From the NCBI RefSeq assembly GCF_900112425.1, contig NZ_FOLP01000003.1, forward strand, positions 620,001 to 684,000: 64,000 nt of DNA, read 5' to 3'. Position numbers and translations under genes: made by a program. Origin of the DNA: Variovorax sp. OK212. Its GTDB lineage: Bacteria; Pseudomonadota; Gammaproteobacteria; Burkholderiales; Burkholderiaceae_C. How positions within the stretch are numbered: position 1 is the first letter of the stretch; each line of letters begins with the position of its first letter. Positions 36,566-48,509 of this stretch are shown here, one piece after another. The notes under the pieces were generated by a model that did no database searches, was not told where the DNA came from, and saw nothing but the letters and a program-made list of their open reading frames with translations.

Positions 36566-36727
36566 GGGTGTTCTCCTCAACAGTAAGCAAAAGGCAGTGT
36601 ACGGGCCGACGCCGGACTCCGCCAAAGAACTCCGGGTTGGATGCATATGCGTCGCAGGAAGTGACTGGAAGCACCGCAGTTTCACTACCATACGGCCCTC
36701 TCAACACTTCCACTGGAATCTACACAA

Positions 36728-37123
36728 ATGGTCAAATCCGACGACACCGGCAAGTTCATCCTGCGCGTTTCGCTTGGCGTCCTGATCCTGCTGCACGGCA
36801 TTGCCAAGCTGCAAGGCGGCGTCGGCTTCATCTCCGGCATGCTGGCCCAGCACGGGCTGCCGGGCGCGCTGGCCTACCTGGTCTACATCGGTGAAGTGGT
36901 GGCGCCCGTGCTGCTGATCATCGGGCTGTATACCCGCCCGGCCGCGTGGATCGTGGCCATCAACATGCTCGTGGCCTTTGCACTGGTCCACGCGAAGGAC
37001 CTGACCTCGCTCGGCAAGCAAGGCGGCTGGGCGCTGGAACTGCAAGGCATGTTCCTGTTCGCGGCGCTCGCCCTCGCCTTCATGGGCGGAGGCCGCTTCG
37101 CGCTCAGCAGCAAGTACAACTGA
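36728..37123 (+). CDS. DoxX family membrane protein
   Basis: This is a 131-residue protein with four membrane segments and the DoxX signature: FILRVSLGVLILLHGIAKL at the N-terminus and GEVVAPVLLIIGLYTRPAAW in the second helix pair. DoxX proteins are linked to thiosulfate:quinone oxidation or oxidative-stress complexes in some bacteria, but most are uncharacterised and no partner gene is present. It stands alone on the plus strand; the convergent def gene ends 6 bases away with no terminator visible between them. Confidence 0.88.
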   Translation: MVKSDDTGKFILRVSLGVLILLHGIAKLQGGVGFISGMLAQHGLPGALAYLVYIGEVVAPVLLIIGLYTRPAAWIVAINMLVAFALVHAKDLTSLGKQGGWALELQGMFLFAALALAFMGGGRFALSSKYN

Positions 37124-37129
37124 TCCGGC

Positions 37130-37669
37130 TCAATCGTCGTCGGCGGCGTCGAGGCCCGGGAACAGGACCTCGGTGTAGCCGAAGCGCGAGAAATCGCGCA
37201 CCCGCATCGGGTACAGCTTGCCCAGCAGGTGATCGACTTCATGCTGCACCACGCGCGCATGAAAGCCGGTGGCGACCCGGTCGATCGGGTCGCCGTACGG
37301 GTCGAACCCGGTATAGCGGATGTTGGCGAAGCGCGGCACCACGCCGCGCAGGCCCGGCACCGAAAGACACCCTTCCCAGCCCTCTTCCTCCTCGTCGCCC
37401 AGGGGCGTGATCACGGGGTTCAGCAGCACGGTGCGGGGCACCGGCGGCGCGTCGGGGTAGCGGGGGTTGACGATGTCGGTGCCGAAGATCACCAGCTGCT
37501 GGTCCAAGCCGATCTGCGGCGCCGCGAGGCCGGCGCCGTTGACCGCATGCATGGTCTCGAACATGTCGCGCACCAGCAGGTGCAGTTCGTCGGTGTCGAA
37601 GGCGGCGACCGGCTGCGCGATGCGCAGCAGCCGGGGGTCGCCCATCTTGAGAATGTCGCGGATGGCCAT
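37130..37669 (-). CDS. def: peptide deformylase
   Basis: Peptide deformylase removes the formyl group from N-terminal methionine, acting before methionine aminopeptidase. The 179-residue protein has all three motifs: [10 protein letters not shown] (46-55), EGCLSVPG with metal ligand Cys101, and QHEVDH with His143, Glu144 and His147. The C-terminal extension ([22 protein letters not shown]) ends acidic. It is a single gene here, unlike the common def-fmt pair, so it could be a second copy. Confidence 0.96.
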   Translation of the reverse strand: MAIRDILKMGDPRLLRIAQPVAAFDTDELHLLVRDMFETMHAVNGAGLAAPQIGLDQQLVIFGTDIVNPRYPDAPPVPRTVLLNPVITPLGDEEEEGWEGCLSVPGLRGVVPRFANIRYTGFDPYGDPIDRVATGFHARVVQHEVDHLLGKLYPMRVRDFSRFGYTEVLFPGLDAADDD

Positions 37670-37722
37670 GGCGGGATTATCGCGACAGCCTCACGCGCCC
37701 GCTTGCCAAGCGATCAGATCAA

Positions 37723-38163
37723 TCAGGGAGGCGTCTGTCCCTTGGAGTCGGGCGAGGTCCACAGGCGCGCATTGCCGCGCGGCTGGGCGGGTTGCGCACC
37801 CGGCAGCACGGCCACCGGTGGACGGCCCCCTGGTGCCACGACCGGCGGCCGGCCACCGCCGTTCCAGTTCGGTGGGCGACCCGCCGGATAGCCCGGACGC
37901 ACCGCCGGATAACCCGGGCGGCCGTAGTAAGGACGATCGCCGTAGTACGGGCGGCGCTCACGTTCGTAGTAACCGCCGCCGTTGATGTACACCGGCGCAG
38001 GCGCCACGACCACCGGTGCCGGTTCGCTGTAGTAAGGCCCCGACGAATAGCCCCCGTTGTAGCCGCCCGCGTAGTACGGATCGCCGGGAACACCCACGCA
38101 GCCCGTCAGCAGCGCAACGCCGCCGAGTGCAACGCAGGCACCAAGAACTCGAATTTTTTGCAT
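37723..38163 (-). CDS. Tyr/Pro/Gly-rich lipoprotein
   Basis: This is a 146-residue predicted lipoprotein: signal MQKIRVLGACVALGGVALL and lipobox LTGC. The mature part is low-complexity, rich in Tyr, Pro, Gly and Arg, with repeated YYGDRPYYGRPGYP and PGYPA units and a Pro/Gly-rich tail. No fold is recognisable; similar surface or cell-envelope proteins are common and unnamed. AGGAGA lies just before the ATG. Nothing nearby hints at a role. Confidence 0.8.
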   Translation of the reverse strand: MQKIRVLGACVALGGVALLTGCVGVPGDPYYAGGYNGGYSSGPYYSEPAPVVVAPAPVYINGGGYYERERRPYYGDRPYYGRPGYPAVRPGYPAGRPPNWNGGGRPPVVAPGGRPPVAVLPGAQPAQPRGNARLWTSPDSKGQTPP

Positions 38164-38277
38164 GAGGGACTCTCCTTGTGGCCTTCAGTTATCGTTCAAC
38201 GCCAGGTTGTAGACCCTGTTGACTGCGCTCCGGTGAAGTCGCGTAACGGCAGGTAAAGAGAAGACCCCGGCGCTGCC

Positions 38278-41501
<3,224 letters not shown>

Positions 41502-41514
41502 GGTGCCGCGCGGC

Positions 41515-44500
41515 TCAAGCGGCTTCGACCATCGAGACCGCCGACTCCATGTCGACCGCCACGATGCGCGACACGCCCTGCTCCTGCATCGTCACGCCGA
41601 TCAGTTGCTCGGCCATTTCCATGGCGATCTTGTTGTGGCTGATGAAGAGGAACTGGGTTTCGCGGCTCATGGCGGTCACGAGTTTGGCATAGCGCTCGGT
41701 GTTCGCGTCGTCCAGCGGCGCGTCCACTTCGTCGAGCAGACAGAAAGGCGCCGGGTTGAGCTGGAAGATTGCGAACACGAGCGCAATGGCCGTGAGCGCC
41801 TTCTCGCCGCCCGACAGCAGGTGGATGGTCTGGTTCTTCTTGCCGGGTGGCTGCGCCATCACCTGCACGCCGGAGTCGAGGATCTCGTCGCCCGTCATCA
41901 TCAGCTTGGCATTGCCGCCGCCGAAGAGCTCCGGGAACATGCGGCTGAAGTGGTCGTTGACGATCTTGAAGGTGCCGCCCAGCAGTTCACGCGTTTCGCC
42001 GTCGATCTTGCGGATGGCGTCTTCGAGCGTGCCGATGGCTTCGTTCAGGTCGGCCGACTGTGCGTCGAGGAAAGTCTTGCGCTCGCTGGCAATGGCCAGT
42101 TCGTCGAGCGCGGCCAGGTTCACCGCGCCGAGCGCGACCACTTCGCGGTTGAGGCGGTCGATTTCGCTTTGCAGCCCCGTGAGCTTGACCTTGTCGGTCT
42201 CGATCGACTGCTCGATGGCCTCGAGGTCGGCACCGGCATCGTCCAGCAGTTGCTGGTATTGCTCCACGCCCAGGCGTGCGGCCTGTTCCTTGAGCTGGAA
42301 TTCGGTGATGCGCTGGCGCAGCGGATCGAGTTCGCGCTCGAGCTGCAGGCGGCGCTCGTCGCTGGCGCGCAGCTTGAGCGTGAGGTCGTCGTACTGGCTG
42401 CGCGCCGAGCCCAGCGCGGCTTCGCGTTCGAGCTTGAGCGCCAGCGCGTCCTGCAGGCCGGCTTGCGCGGCGGCGTCGGAGAGCCGGCCCAGTTCGGCGC
42501 GGGCACGCTCGTCTTCGTCGGTGAGCGACACCACCTGCTGCGCCGCGGTTTCGATGGAGCGGTTCAGCTCGCCCCGGCGGGCTTCGAGCGTGCGCTGCGA
42601 GAAGGTGGCTTCCTGCGCCTGGCGCTCGAGGCTGCGGTGCTGTTCGCGGCTCGCGTTCAGCGCGCGTCCGGCGTCGATGACGCGCTCGTCGAGCTGTGCA
42701 TGGCGCTCCTGGCTGTCGGCCAGTTGCATGTCGAGCTCTTCGAAACGGCCTTCGGCGGCCATGCGGCGCTCCTGCAGTTCCTCGAGCTGGGCGTCGACCT
42801 CGCCGAGGTCGTTGGCCAGTTGCTCGCTGCGGGCGCGGGTCTGTTCGGCCAGCTGCGTCATGCGCAGCGTCTCGACCTGCAGCTCGTGCGCGCGCGATTG
42901 GGTTTCAGCGGCCTCGCGGCGTGCGGTCACCAGGCGTTGCGCGGCGTCGCCGTAGGCGGCCTCGGCGCGGATCAGCGCGGTGCGCGCGTCTTCGTTGATG
43001 AGCGTCTGGGCGCGCAGCTGGCGCTCCAGGTTTTCCATTTCCTGCTGGCGGGCCAGCAGGCCGGCCTGTTCGGAATCGGGTGCGTAGAAGTTGACGCTGT
43101 GCGCGGAGACGGCATGGCCGCTCTGCACGTAGATCATTTCACCGGGCTGCAGCGTGGCACGCGCGGCCAGTGCTTCCTCGAAGCTCGCGGCGGTGTAGCA
43201 GCCGTGCAGCCAGTCGGTCAGCAGGGCCTGCTGGCCGGCGTCGTTCAGCCGCAGCAGGGCCGACAGGCGCGGCAGCGCGGCCGTGCCTTCGGGCACGCCG
43301 GCAGCGGGCGGGCTGTAGAAGGCGAGCTTGGCGGGCGGCGCGTCGTTGCCGAAGGCACGCACCATCTCCAGGCGGCTGACCTCGAGCGCGCCCAGGCGTT
43401 CGCGCAGCGCGGATTCGAGCGCGCTCTCCCAGCCCTGCTCGATGTGGATGCGGCTCCACAGGCCCTGCAGGCCGTCCAGGCCGTGCTTGGCGAGCCAGGG
43501 CGCGAGCTTGCCGTCGGTCTTGACCTTTTCCTGCAGCGCGCGCAGCGCTTCGAGGCGGGCAGAGAACTCGGCGTGGCGCGCGCCTTCGGTGTTGACGGCC
43601 TGCTGCTTCGTGCGGCGGTCGTCGTCGAGCTGCGGCACGGTTTCCTGCAGTTCCTGCAGGCGCGCATCGGCTTCGCTGGCGGCCTCCTGCGCGGCGGCGT
43701 GCTGCTCCTGCATGTCGAGCAGGCGGGCTTCGTCGGGCGCGGCCAGCGCGTTCTGGTCGGCGCGCAGGCGTTCGCTGCGCTGCGTGAGCTGGCGGCTTTG
43801 TTCCTCGATGTTGCGCTGGTCGGCGGCCAGCACCTGGATCTGCTGCTGCACCTGCGACACGGTCGTGCGCTGGGCGTTGGCCTCGCCCTGGGCGCGCTGC
43901 ACGGCCTCTTCCAGATCGGGCATGCGCGCGTCGTGTTCCTCGAGCTGCGCGGCCAGCAGAATGGCCTGCTCCTCGGCGTCCACGCCGGCACCGGCCAGCG
44001 TCTCGATCTCGGCTTCGGCTTCCTCGCGGCGGCGGCCCCACTGGCCCATCTGCTCGCGCAACTGCACCAGGCGCTGTTCGACGCGCTGGCGGCCCTCGAC
44101 CACGAAGCGGATCTCGCCTTCGAGCCGGCCGACTTCGGCGCTGGCCTCGTAGAGCTTGCCCTGCGCCTGGTTGACGGTGTCGCCGGCGCCGTAGTGGGCC
44201 TGGCGCACGGTTTCGAGCTCGGCTTCGATGTGGCGCAGGTCGGCCGTGCGCGACTCCAGGTCGTTGATGGCCTTCTCGGAGTCGTTCTTGATCTTGGCCT
44301 GGTCCGCGTTGCTTTCGCTGCGCTTCAGAAACCACAGCTGGTGCTGCTTCTTCGTGGCGTCGCCCTGCAGCGTGTTGTAGCGCGCGGCCACCTCGGCCTG
44401 CTTTTCGAGCTTCTCGAGGTTGGCGTTGAGCTCGCGAAGAATGTCCTCGACCCGCGTGAGGTTCTCGCGCGTGTCGCCCAGGCGGTTCTCGGTTTCGCGG

Positions 44501-45030
44501 CGGCGCTCCTTGTACTTGGAGACGCCCGCGGCTTCTTCCAGGAACAGGCGCAGCTCTTCGGGCTTCGATTCGATGATCCGGCTGATCGTGCCCTGGCCGA
44601 TGATGGCGTAGGCCCGCGGGCCGAGGCCCGTGCCCAGGAACACGTCCTGCACGTCGCGCCGGCGCACCGGCTGGTTGTTGATGTAGTAGCTGCTCGTGCC
44701 GTCGCGCGTGAGCACGCGGCGCACCGCGATTTCGTTGAACTGGTTCCACTGGCCGCCGGCGCGGTGGTCGGCGTTGTCGAACACCAGTTCCACGCTCGAG
44801 CGGCTGGCCTGCTTGCGCGTGGTCGTGCCGTTGAAGATCACGTCCTGCATCGACTCGCCGCGCAGCTCCGACGCGCGCGATTCGCCGAGCACCCAGCGAA
44901 CCGCATCCATGATGTTCGACTTGCCGCAACCGTTGGGCCCGACCACCCCGACCAGTTGCCCCGGCAGCAGGAAGTTGGTGGGTTCGGCGAACGACTTGAA
45001 GCCCGAGAGCTTGATGGAATTAAGACGCAC
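41515..45030 (-). CDS. smc: chromosome segregation ATPase SMC
   Basis: SMC with ScpAB condenses and segregates the chromosome. The 1171-residue protein has the N-terminal head with Walker A GPNGCGKSN (31-39), long coiled coils rich in Glu, Gln and Arg, a hinge around residues 500-650 (GLQGLWSRIHIEQGWESALESAL), and the C-terminal head with the ABC signature LLSGGEKAL and Walker B PFCLLDEVDAPLDD. The start is GTG at 45030 (MRLNSIKLSGFKSF), the universal family N-terminus; the frame is open another 900 bases upstream, antisense to the next gene, and that part is not coding here. Confidence 0.97.
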   Translation of the reverse strand: MRLNSIKLSGFKSFAEPTNFLLPGQLVGVVGPNGCGKSNIMDAVRWVLGESRASELRGESMQDVIFNGTTTRKQASRSSVELVFDNADHRAGGQWNQFNEIAVRRVLTRDGTSSYYINNQPVRRRDVQDVFLGTGLGPRAYAIIGQGTISRIIESKPEELRLFLEEAAGVSKYKERRRETENRLGDTRENLTRVEDILRELNANLEKLEKQAEVAARYNTLQGDATKKQHQLWFLKRSESNADQAKIKNDSEKAINDLESRTADLRHIEAELETVRQAHYGAGDTVNQAQGKLYEASAEVGRLEGEIRFVVEGRQRVEQRLVQLREQMGQWGRRREEAEAEIETLAGAGVDAEEQAILLAAQLEEHDARMPDLEEAVQRAQGEANAQRTTVSQVQQQIQVLAADQRNIEEQSRQLTQRSERLRADQNALAAPDEARLLDMQEQHAAAQEAASEADARLQELQETVPQLDDDRRTKQQAVNTEGARHAEFSARLEALRALQEKVKTDGKLAPWLAKHGLDGLQGLWSRIHIEQGWESALESALRERLGALEVSRLEMVRAFGNDAPPAKLAFYSPPAAGVPEGTAALPRLSALLRLNDAGQQALLTDWLHGCYTAASFEEALAARATLQPGEMIYVQSGHAVSAHSVNFYAPDSEQAGLLARQQEMENLERQLRAQTLINEDARTALIRAEAAYGDAAQRLVTARREAAETQSRAHELQVETLRMTQLAEQTRARSEQLANDLGEVDAQLEELQERRMAAEGRFEELDMQLADSQERHAQLDERVIDAGRALNASREQHRSLERQAQEATFSQRTLEARRGELNRSIETAAQQVVSLTDEDERARAELGRLSDAAAQAGLQDALALKLEREAALGSARSQYDDLTLKLRASDERRLQLERELDPLRQRITEFQLKEQAARLGVEQYQQLLDDAGADLEAIEQSIETDKVKLTGLQSEIDRLNREVVALGAVNLAALDELAIASERKTFLDAQSADLNEAIGTLEDAIRKIDGETRELLGGTFKIVNDHFSRMFPELFGGGNAKLMMTGDEILDSGVQVMAQPPGKKNQTIHLLSGGEKALTAIALVFAIFQLNPAPFCLLDEVDAPLDDANTERYAKLVTAMSRETQFLFISHNKIAMEMAEQLIGVTMQEQGVSRIVAVDMESAVSMVEAA

Positions 45031-45144
45031 GACTTGTCGGCCTGGCTTGGCTGTAGCGCCAAGGTATTGATTTGTAAGGAAAATTGCACGGGCCTGCAGC
45101 TTGCAGCAGGCCGCCGCCCCAGCCGTGGATGATAACGTCAGGGC

Positions 45145-45903
45145 ATGAGCGATTCCCCGGTTTCTCCCCTCGCCATTCGACGTGGCTGCCTGCTGGCGGG
45201 CATGGCTGCGCTGCTCGGTCTTGCAGGCTGCTCGTCGATGCACGACACCCAGCGTGCCGAGCCCTACAACAACCAGGAGTGGCTGCAATCCGGCGCCAAC
45301 CGCATCGCCAACCTGTCGTTGCGCGACAACCTGCAGTCGGTGCGGCGCGTGCAGAGCACGCTGTACAAGCGCAACCCGCGCGAATGGCGCAAGTCGGCGG
45401 CCAGCATGGACGAAGCCACCCAGCGCGCCTGGGACGCCGTGCTCAAGGGCCCGCCGCTGCCCGAACTCAAGGGCGCCACCGGCATCGACGCGATCCGCCT
45501 GGCCTTCGACACCGGCCCGCAGGGCTACCAGGGCGACCGCGTGGCCGCGCTGGTATACGGCTGGACCAGCATGCTCAAGCAGGCCAACGGCGACACCTGG
45601 GACCAGACCATGGTCGACGGCGTGAACGCCGAGAACAGCTTCCGGGCCGCGCGCAACTTCGAGATTTCGCTCTGGCTCATCTCCTCCAAGACCGGCCCCG
45701 ACGGCCAGCCGCTGCTGCTGGCCACCGAGATCAGCGACCGCGGCCGCAACCTCGTGGCCGACCGCGAACTGTCGAAGGTGGTGGCGCGGCTCGACCTGCT
45801 GGCCGCGCAGGCCGACGAGAAATACCGCCGCGCGGCCCTCGACTTCGGGCAGAACTGGGTGATGGGCGTGGTCATGCCCTTCTTCACGCTGGTGCCCAAG
45901 TAA
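45145..45903 (+). CDS. predicted lipoprotein of unknown function
   Basis: This is a 252-residue lipoprotein: an Arg-containing N-terminus, the hydrophobic core CLLAGMAALLGLAG and lipobox LAGC. The mature domain has a helical pattern with EWLQSGANRIANLSLRDN, a conserved-looking AIRLAFDTGPQGYQGDRVAALVYGWTSML, and FEISLWLISSKT. I do not recognise a named family; it may be a member of a Burkholderiales-specific lipoprotein group. It is divergent from smc across 114 bases, where GATAAC lies close to the ATG. No partner gene is evident. Confidence 0.75.
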   Translation: MSDSPVSPLAIRRGCLLAGMAALLGLAGCSSMHDTQRAEPYNNQEWLQSGANRIANLSLRDNLQSVRRVQSTLYKRNPREWRKSAASMDEATQRAWDAVLKGPPLPELKGATGIDAIRLAFDTGPQGYQGDRVAALVYGWTSMLKQANGDTWDQTMVDGVNAENSFRAARNFEISLWLISSKTGPDGQPLLLATEISDRGRNLVADRELSKVVARLDLLAAQADEKYRRAALDFGQNWVMGVVMPFFTLVPK

Positions 45904-45960
45904 GCCCGGGCCCGTGAGTCCGTGAAGCCCGCGCGAAGCGAAATGGCACACCGTCAGTTG

Positions 45961-46005
45961 CGGAAAGCTATTTCCGAAATTGCCATTTGCGGTAATATAT
46001 TTCCG
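45961..46005 (+). promoter_or_regulatory. hipBA promoter with two inverted-repeat operators
   Basis: Operator 1 is CGGAAA-GCTA-TTTCCG (45961-45976), a perfect inverted repeat over the expected -35 position. Operator 2 is CGGTAA-TATA-TTTCCG (45990-46005), one mismatch, containing the -10 element TAATAT (45993-45998). The centres are 29 bases apart, close to three helical turns. The last G of operator 2 is the first base of the hipB GTG start, so transcription would begin near the start codon. Confidence 0.7.
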
Positions 46006-46328
46006 TGGACAAGCAAGCCCTCATCACCGCCCTGACCGCGCGCCGCGAGGCCGCCGGCATCTCGAATGCCGAGATCGCGCTGCGCTCGGGGCTCACCGAG
46101 CGTTCGGTGCGCAACGCCTTGAGCCTGCGCGGCAACCCGCAGCTGTCGTCGCTGCTGGCGCTGGTCGACGCGCTCGGGCTCGAGCTGCAGCTCGCGCCCA
46201 AGGGCTTCGGCGAAACCACGGCCACCGACCCCGGCTACCGCCCGGTGACCACGCGCATCGGCCATGCGGTGGCGCAGGCGCCCTCCCCGCCGTACGCCAA
46301 GCGGCGTCCCCCGCCGTCCTCGTCATGA
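46005..46328 (+). CDS. hipB: HipB-like antitoxin, XRE-type DNA-binding protein
   Basis: This is a 107-residue protein with an XRE helix-turn-helix (about residues 8-60: ALTARREAAGISNAEIALRSGLTERSVRNAL split at the turn, then a dimer helix LALVDALGLELQLAP). The tail of some 35 residues is Pro/Ser/Arg rich and probably disordered, where HipB tails contact DNA or are degraded. It should bind and neutralise HipA and repress the operon. The GTG start coincides with the end of operator 2 and no Shine-Dalgarno precedes it. It overlaps hipA by 4 bases. Confidence 0.85.
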   Translation: MDKQALITALTARREAAGISNAEIALRSGLTERSVRNALSLRGNPQLSSLLALVDALGLELQLAPKGFGETTATDPGYRPVTTRIGHAVAQAPSPPYAKRRPPPSSS

Positions 46329-47617
46329 ACGTCAAGATCCTCGAGATCGCGCTTGGCGCCAGGCGCTTCGGCAAGCTGTTCCAGTACGCCGACCTGTGCC
46401 GCTTCGTCGCCGAACCCGAGTTGGTCGCCAACCCGCCGGCCGAGGTGCTGTCGCTCTCCATGGTGGCGAGCGACCCGGCCGCCCAGTCGGCGCTGTGGAG
46501 CGACGTCAAGAACCCGCTGTTCAACGCCCAGGGCGGCCAGTTGCCCAGCTTCTTCCAGAACCTGCTGCCCGAGGGCGTGCTGCGCAGCCACATCGCGCAG
46601 TTGCGCGGCTGCCTGGAGAACGACCATTTCGAACTGCTCGCGGCCTGCGGCGGCGACCTGCCCGGCGCGGTGAGCGCCAGGCCGGTGACGGTCGACCGCG
46701 GCACGCTGCAACGGCTCATCACGCAGGACCAGGACGCGCTGGAGATGTCGGTGGTCGAGCTGCCGCTGCCGCAGGGCATCTCGGTGTCGGGCGTGCAGCC
46801 CAAGCTCGGCCTGCGCCGCCAGGGTGGGCGCTACGTGGCGCGCACGCGTGCCGGCGCCAGCACGCGCGTCATCGCCAAGCTGCCGGTGGCCGGGCGGCCG
46901 CACATGCCGCAGCTCGAGATGCTGTCGCTGCAGATGGCGGGCGCGGCGGGCGTCGAGGTGTGCCATGCCGAACTCGCCCCGCTGTCGGCCATTGCCGCGG
47001 AGCACAGCTATGCGCTGCCCGACGAGCCCGAATTCCTGGCGGTCACGCGCTTCGACCGCGACGGCGCGCGCCGCATCCACTTCGAAGACTTCGCGCAGGT
47101 GCTGGCGATCGACCCGATGCGCAAGTACGGCGCGAGCTACCTCGACATGGCGCTGGCCATGCGCGCCTTCCCGTCGCTGGGCGACGAAGCGGTGCTCGAA
47201 CTCGTGCGGCGGCTCGTGGTGAACGACCTGCTCGGCAACCCCGACGCCCACCTGAAGAACTTCGGGGTGCTGTACCCCGACGGCGTCGCGCCACGCCTGG
47301 CGCCGGCCTACGACATCGTGGCCTATGCCGCGCTGCAAGGGGTGGAAGGCCACGCGCTGCCGCTGCTGCCCGCCGCTTCCAGCACGGCCAGGCGGGTGGC
47401 CCTGTTCACGCCGGCCAACATGCGCGCCTTCTGTTTCTCGACCGGGCTGCACGAGCCGCTGGTGCGCCGCATCGTCGCGGACACCGCGCGGCTCGCACGC
47501 GAAAAATGGCCCGCGATGATCGACGCCTCGACCCTGCCCGCGCCGTGGAAGAAACGGCTGCAGCAGCGCTTGCAGGCACATCCCTTGCTGCAGTCGATGC
47601 GCAAGCGGGGCAAATAA
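46325..47617 (+). CDS. hipA: HipA-like serine/threonine kinase toxin
   Basis: HipA kinases phosphorylate translation factors such as GltX and can induce growth arrest and persistence. The 430-residue protein has the N-terminal HipA domain (1-110), the autophosphorylation loop GISVSGVQPKLGL (about 151-163) equivalent to E. coli Ser150, the catalytic loop GNPDAHLKNFG (Asp307, Asn312) and the metal-binding YDI (Asp329). All kinase residues appear intact, so the toxin is probably functional. The start overlaps the hipB stop (ATGA). Base composition matches the neighbours, giving no sign of recent transfer. Confidence 0.92.
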   Translation: MNVKILEIALGARRFGKLFQYADLCRFVAEPELVANPPAEVLSLSMVASDPAAQSALWSDVKNPLFNAQGGQLPSFFQNLLPEGVLRSHIAQLRGCLENDHFELLAACGGDLPGAVSARPVTVDRGTLQRLITQDQDALEMSVVELPLPQGISVSGVQPKLGLRRQGGRYVARTRAGASTRVIAKLPVAGRPHMPQLEMLSLQMAGAAGVEVCHAELAPLSAIAAEHSYALPDEPEFLAVTRFDRDGARRIHFEDFAQVLAIDPMRKYGASYLDMALAMRAFPSLGDEAVLELVRRLVVNDLLGNPDAHLKNFGVLYPDGVAPRLAPAYDIVAYAALQGVEGHALPLLPAASSTARRVALFTPANMRAFCFSTGLHEPLVRRIVADTARLAREKWPAMIDASTLPAPWKKRLQQRLQAHPLLQSMRKRGK

Positions 47618-47722
47618 CCCATTGAAGCCCGATCGAAGCCTGATCAAGGCGCATCCGAAAAATCACACCCCTAGAATGATCCGGCCCTCCACCCCTCAAC
47701 CCATTCGAGGCAGCAGCAACTC

Positions 47723-48415
47723 ATGAGCTCCATCAATTTCATCGGCGGCGAAAAAGGCGGTGTCGGCAAGTCGGTCACGGCACGCGTGCTGGCGCAATAC
47801 TTCATCGACCACAGCCGGCCGTTCGTGGGCTTCGACACCGACCGCTCGCACAGCTCGTTCACGCGCTTCTACGAAGGCTTCGCCTCGCCCGTGGTGGTCG
47901 ACAGCTTCGAAGGCCTCGACACCGTGGTCAACGGCTTCGAGACCAACCCGCAGCAAAGCGTGATCGTCGACCTCGCGGCGCAGACGCTGGCGCCGCTGTC
48001 GCGCTGGATCAAGGAATCGGACCTGTTCGACGTGTTCGCCGAGATCGGCGTCACGGTCAACTTCTGGCATGTGCTGGACGACGGCAAGGACTCGACCGAC
48101 CTGCTCGGCACGCTGATCGACACCTTCGGCAACCGGCCCAACTACATCGTGGTGCAGAACTACGGCCGCGGCAGCGACTTCGGCATGCTGCTGGGCTCGC
48201 AGTCGCTCTCCAAGGCGACGGCGAACGGGGCGCGCGTGATCGCCCTGCCGCGCCTGCACGACGCGAGCATGCGCAAGATCGATGCGCAGAACACGAGCTT
48301 CTGGAAGGCCGTGAACGACCGCGAAGGCGCGCATGCCCTGGGACTGCTGGAGCGCCAGCGCGTGAAGTCGTGGCTGGCCACGGCCTACGCGGCGTTCGAC
48401 ACCTTGCCGCTGTGA
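47723..48415 (+). CDS. orphan ParA/MinD-like P-loop ATPase
   Basis: This is a 230-residue protein starting MSSINFIGGEKGGVGKSVTARVLAQYF, a deviant Walker A motif with the signature Lys, followed by GFDTDRSHSSFTRF (A') and VIVDLAAQTLAPL (Walker B-like). It belongs to the CobQ/MinD/ParA superfamily, and relatives are often labelled mobilisation or partition proteins. Here there is no parB, relaxase or plasmid gene, and no bcs gene, so its cargo is unknown. A TAGAAT element about 46 bases upstream is a plausible -10. It faces the aryl-polyene-like operon. Confidence 0.75.
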   Translation: MSSINFIGGEKGGVGKSVTARVLAQYFIDHSRPFVGFDTDRSHSSFTRFYEGFASPVVVDSFEGLDTVVNGFETNPQQSVIVDLAAQTLAPLSRWIKESDLFDVFAEIGVTVNFWHVLDDGKDSTDLLGTLIDTFGNRPNYIVVQNYGRGSDFGMLLGSQSLSKATANGARVIALPRLHDASMRKIDAQNTSFWKAVNDREGAHALGLLERQRVKSWLATAYAAFDTLPL

Positions 48416-48483
48416 CGCTGTGAATCTTCGAGGCCCGGCGCAGCATTGACGCCGCCGGCCCTTACCCTCACCCCCGCCCTCTA

Positions 48484-48502
48484 CCTCTCCCGGCGGGAGA
48501 GG
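48484..48502. repeat. REP-like GC-rich hairpin between convergent genes
   Basis: CCTCTCCC, loop GGC, GGGAGAGG, preceded by CCCTCACCCCCGCCC. Such CTCTCCC/GGGAGAG palindromes are, from memory, dispersed intergenic repeats in many proteobacteria. It separates the ATPase gene from the end of the aryl-polyene-like operon and may act as a transcription boundary. Confidence 0.55.
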
Positions 48503-48509
48503 GAGCAAC

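Noticed and set aside
46005..47617. hipBA as part of a prophage or genomic island
   Set aside because: Base composition equals that of neighbours and no integrase, tRNA target or att repeats were seen.
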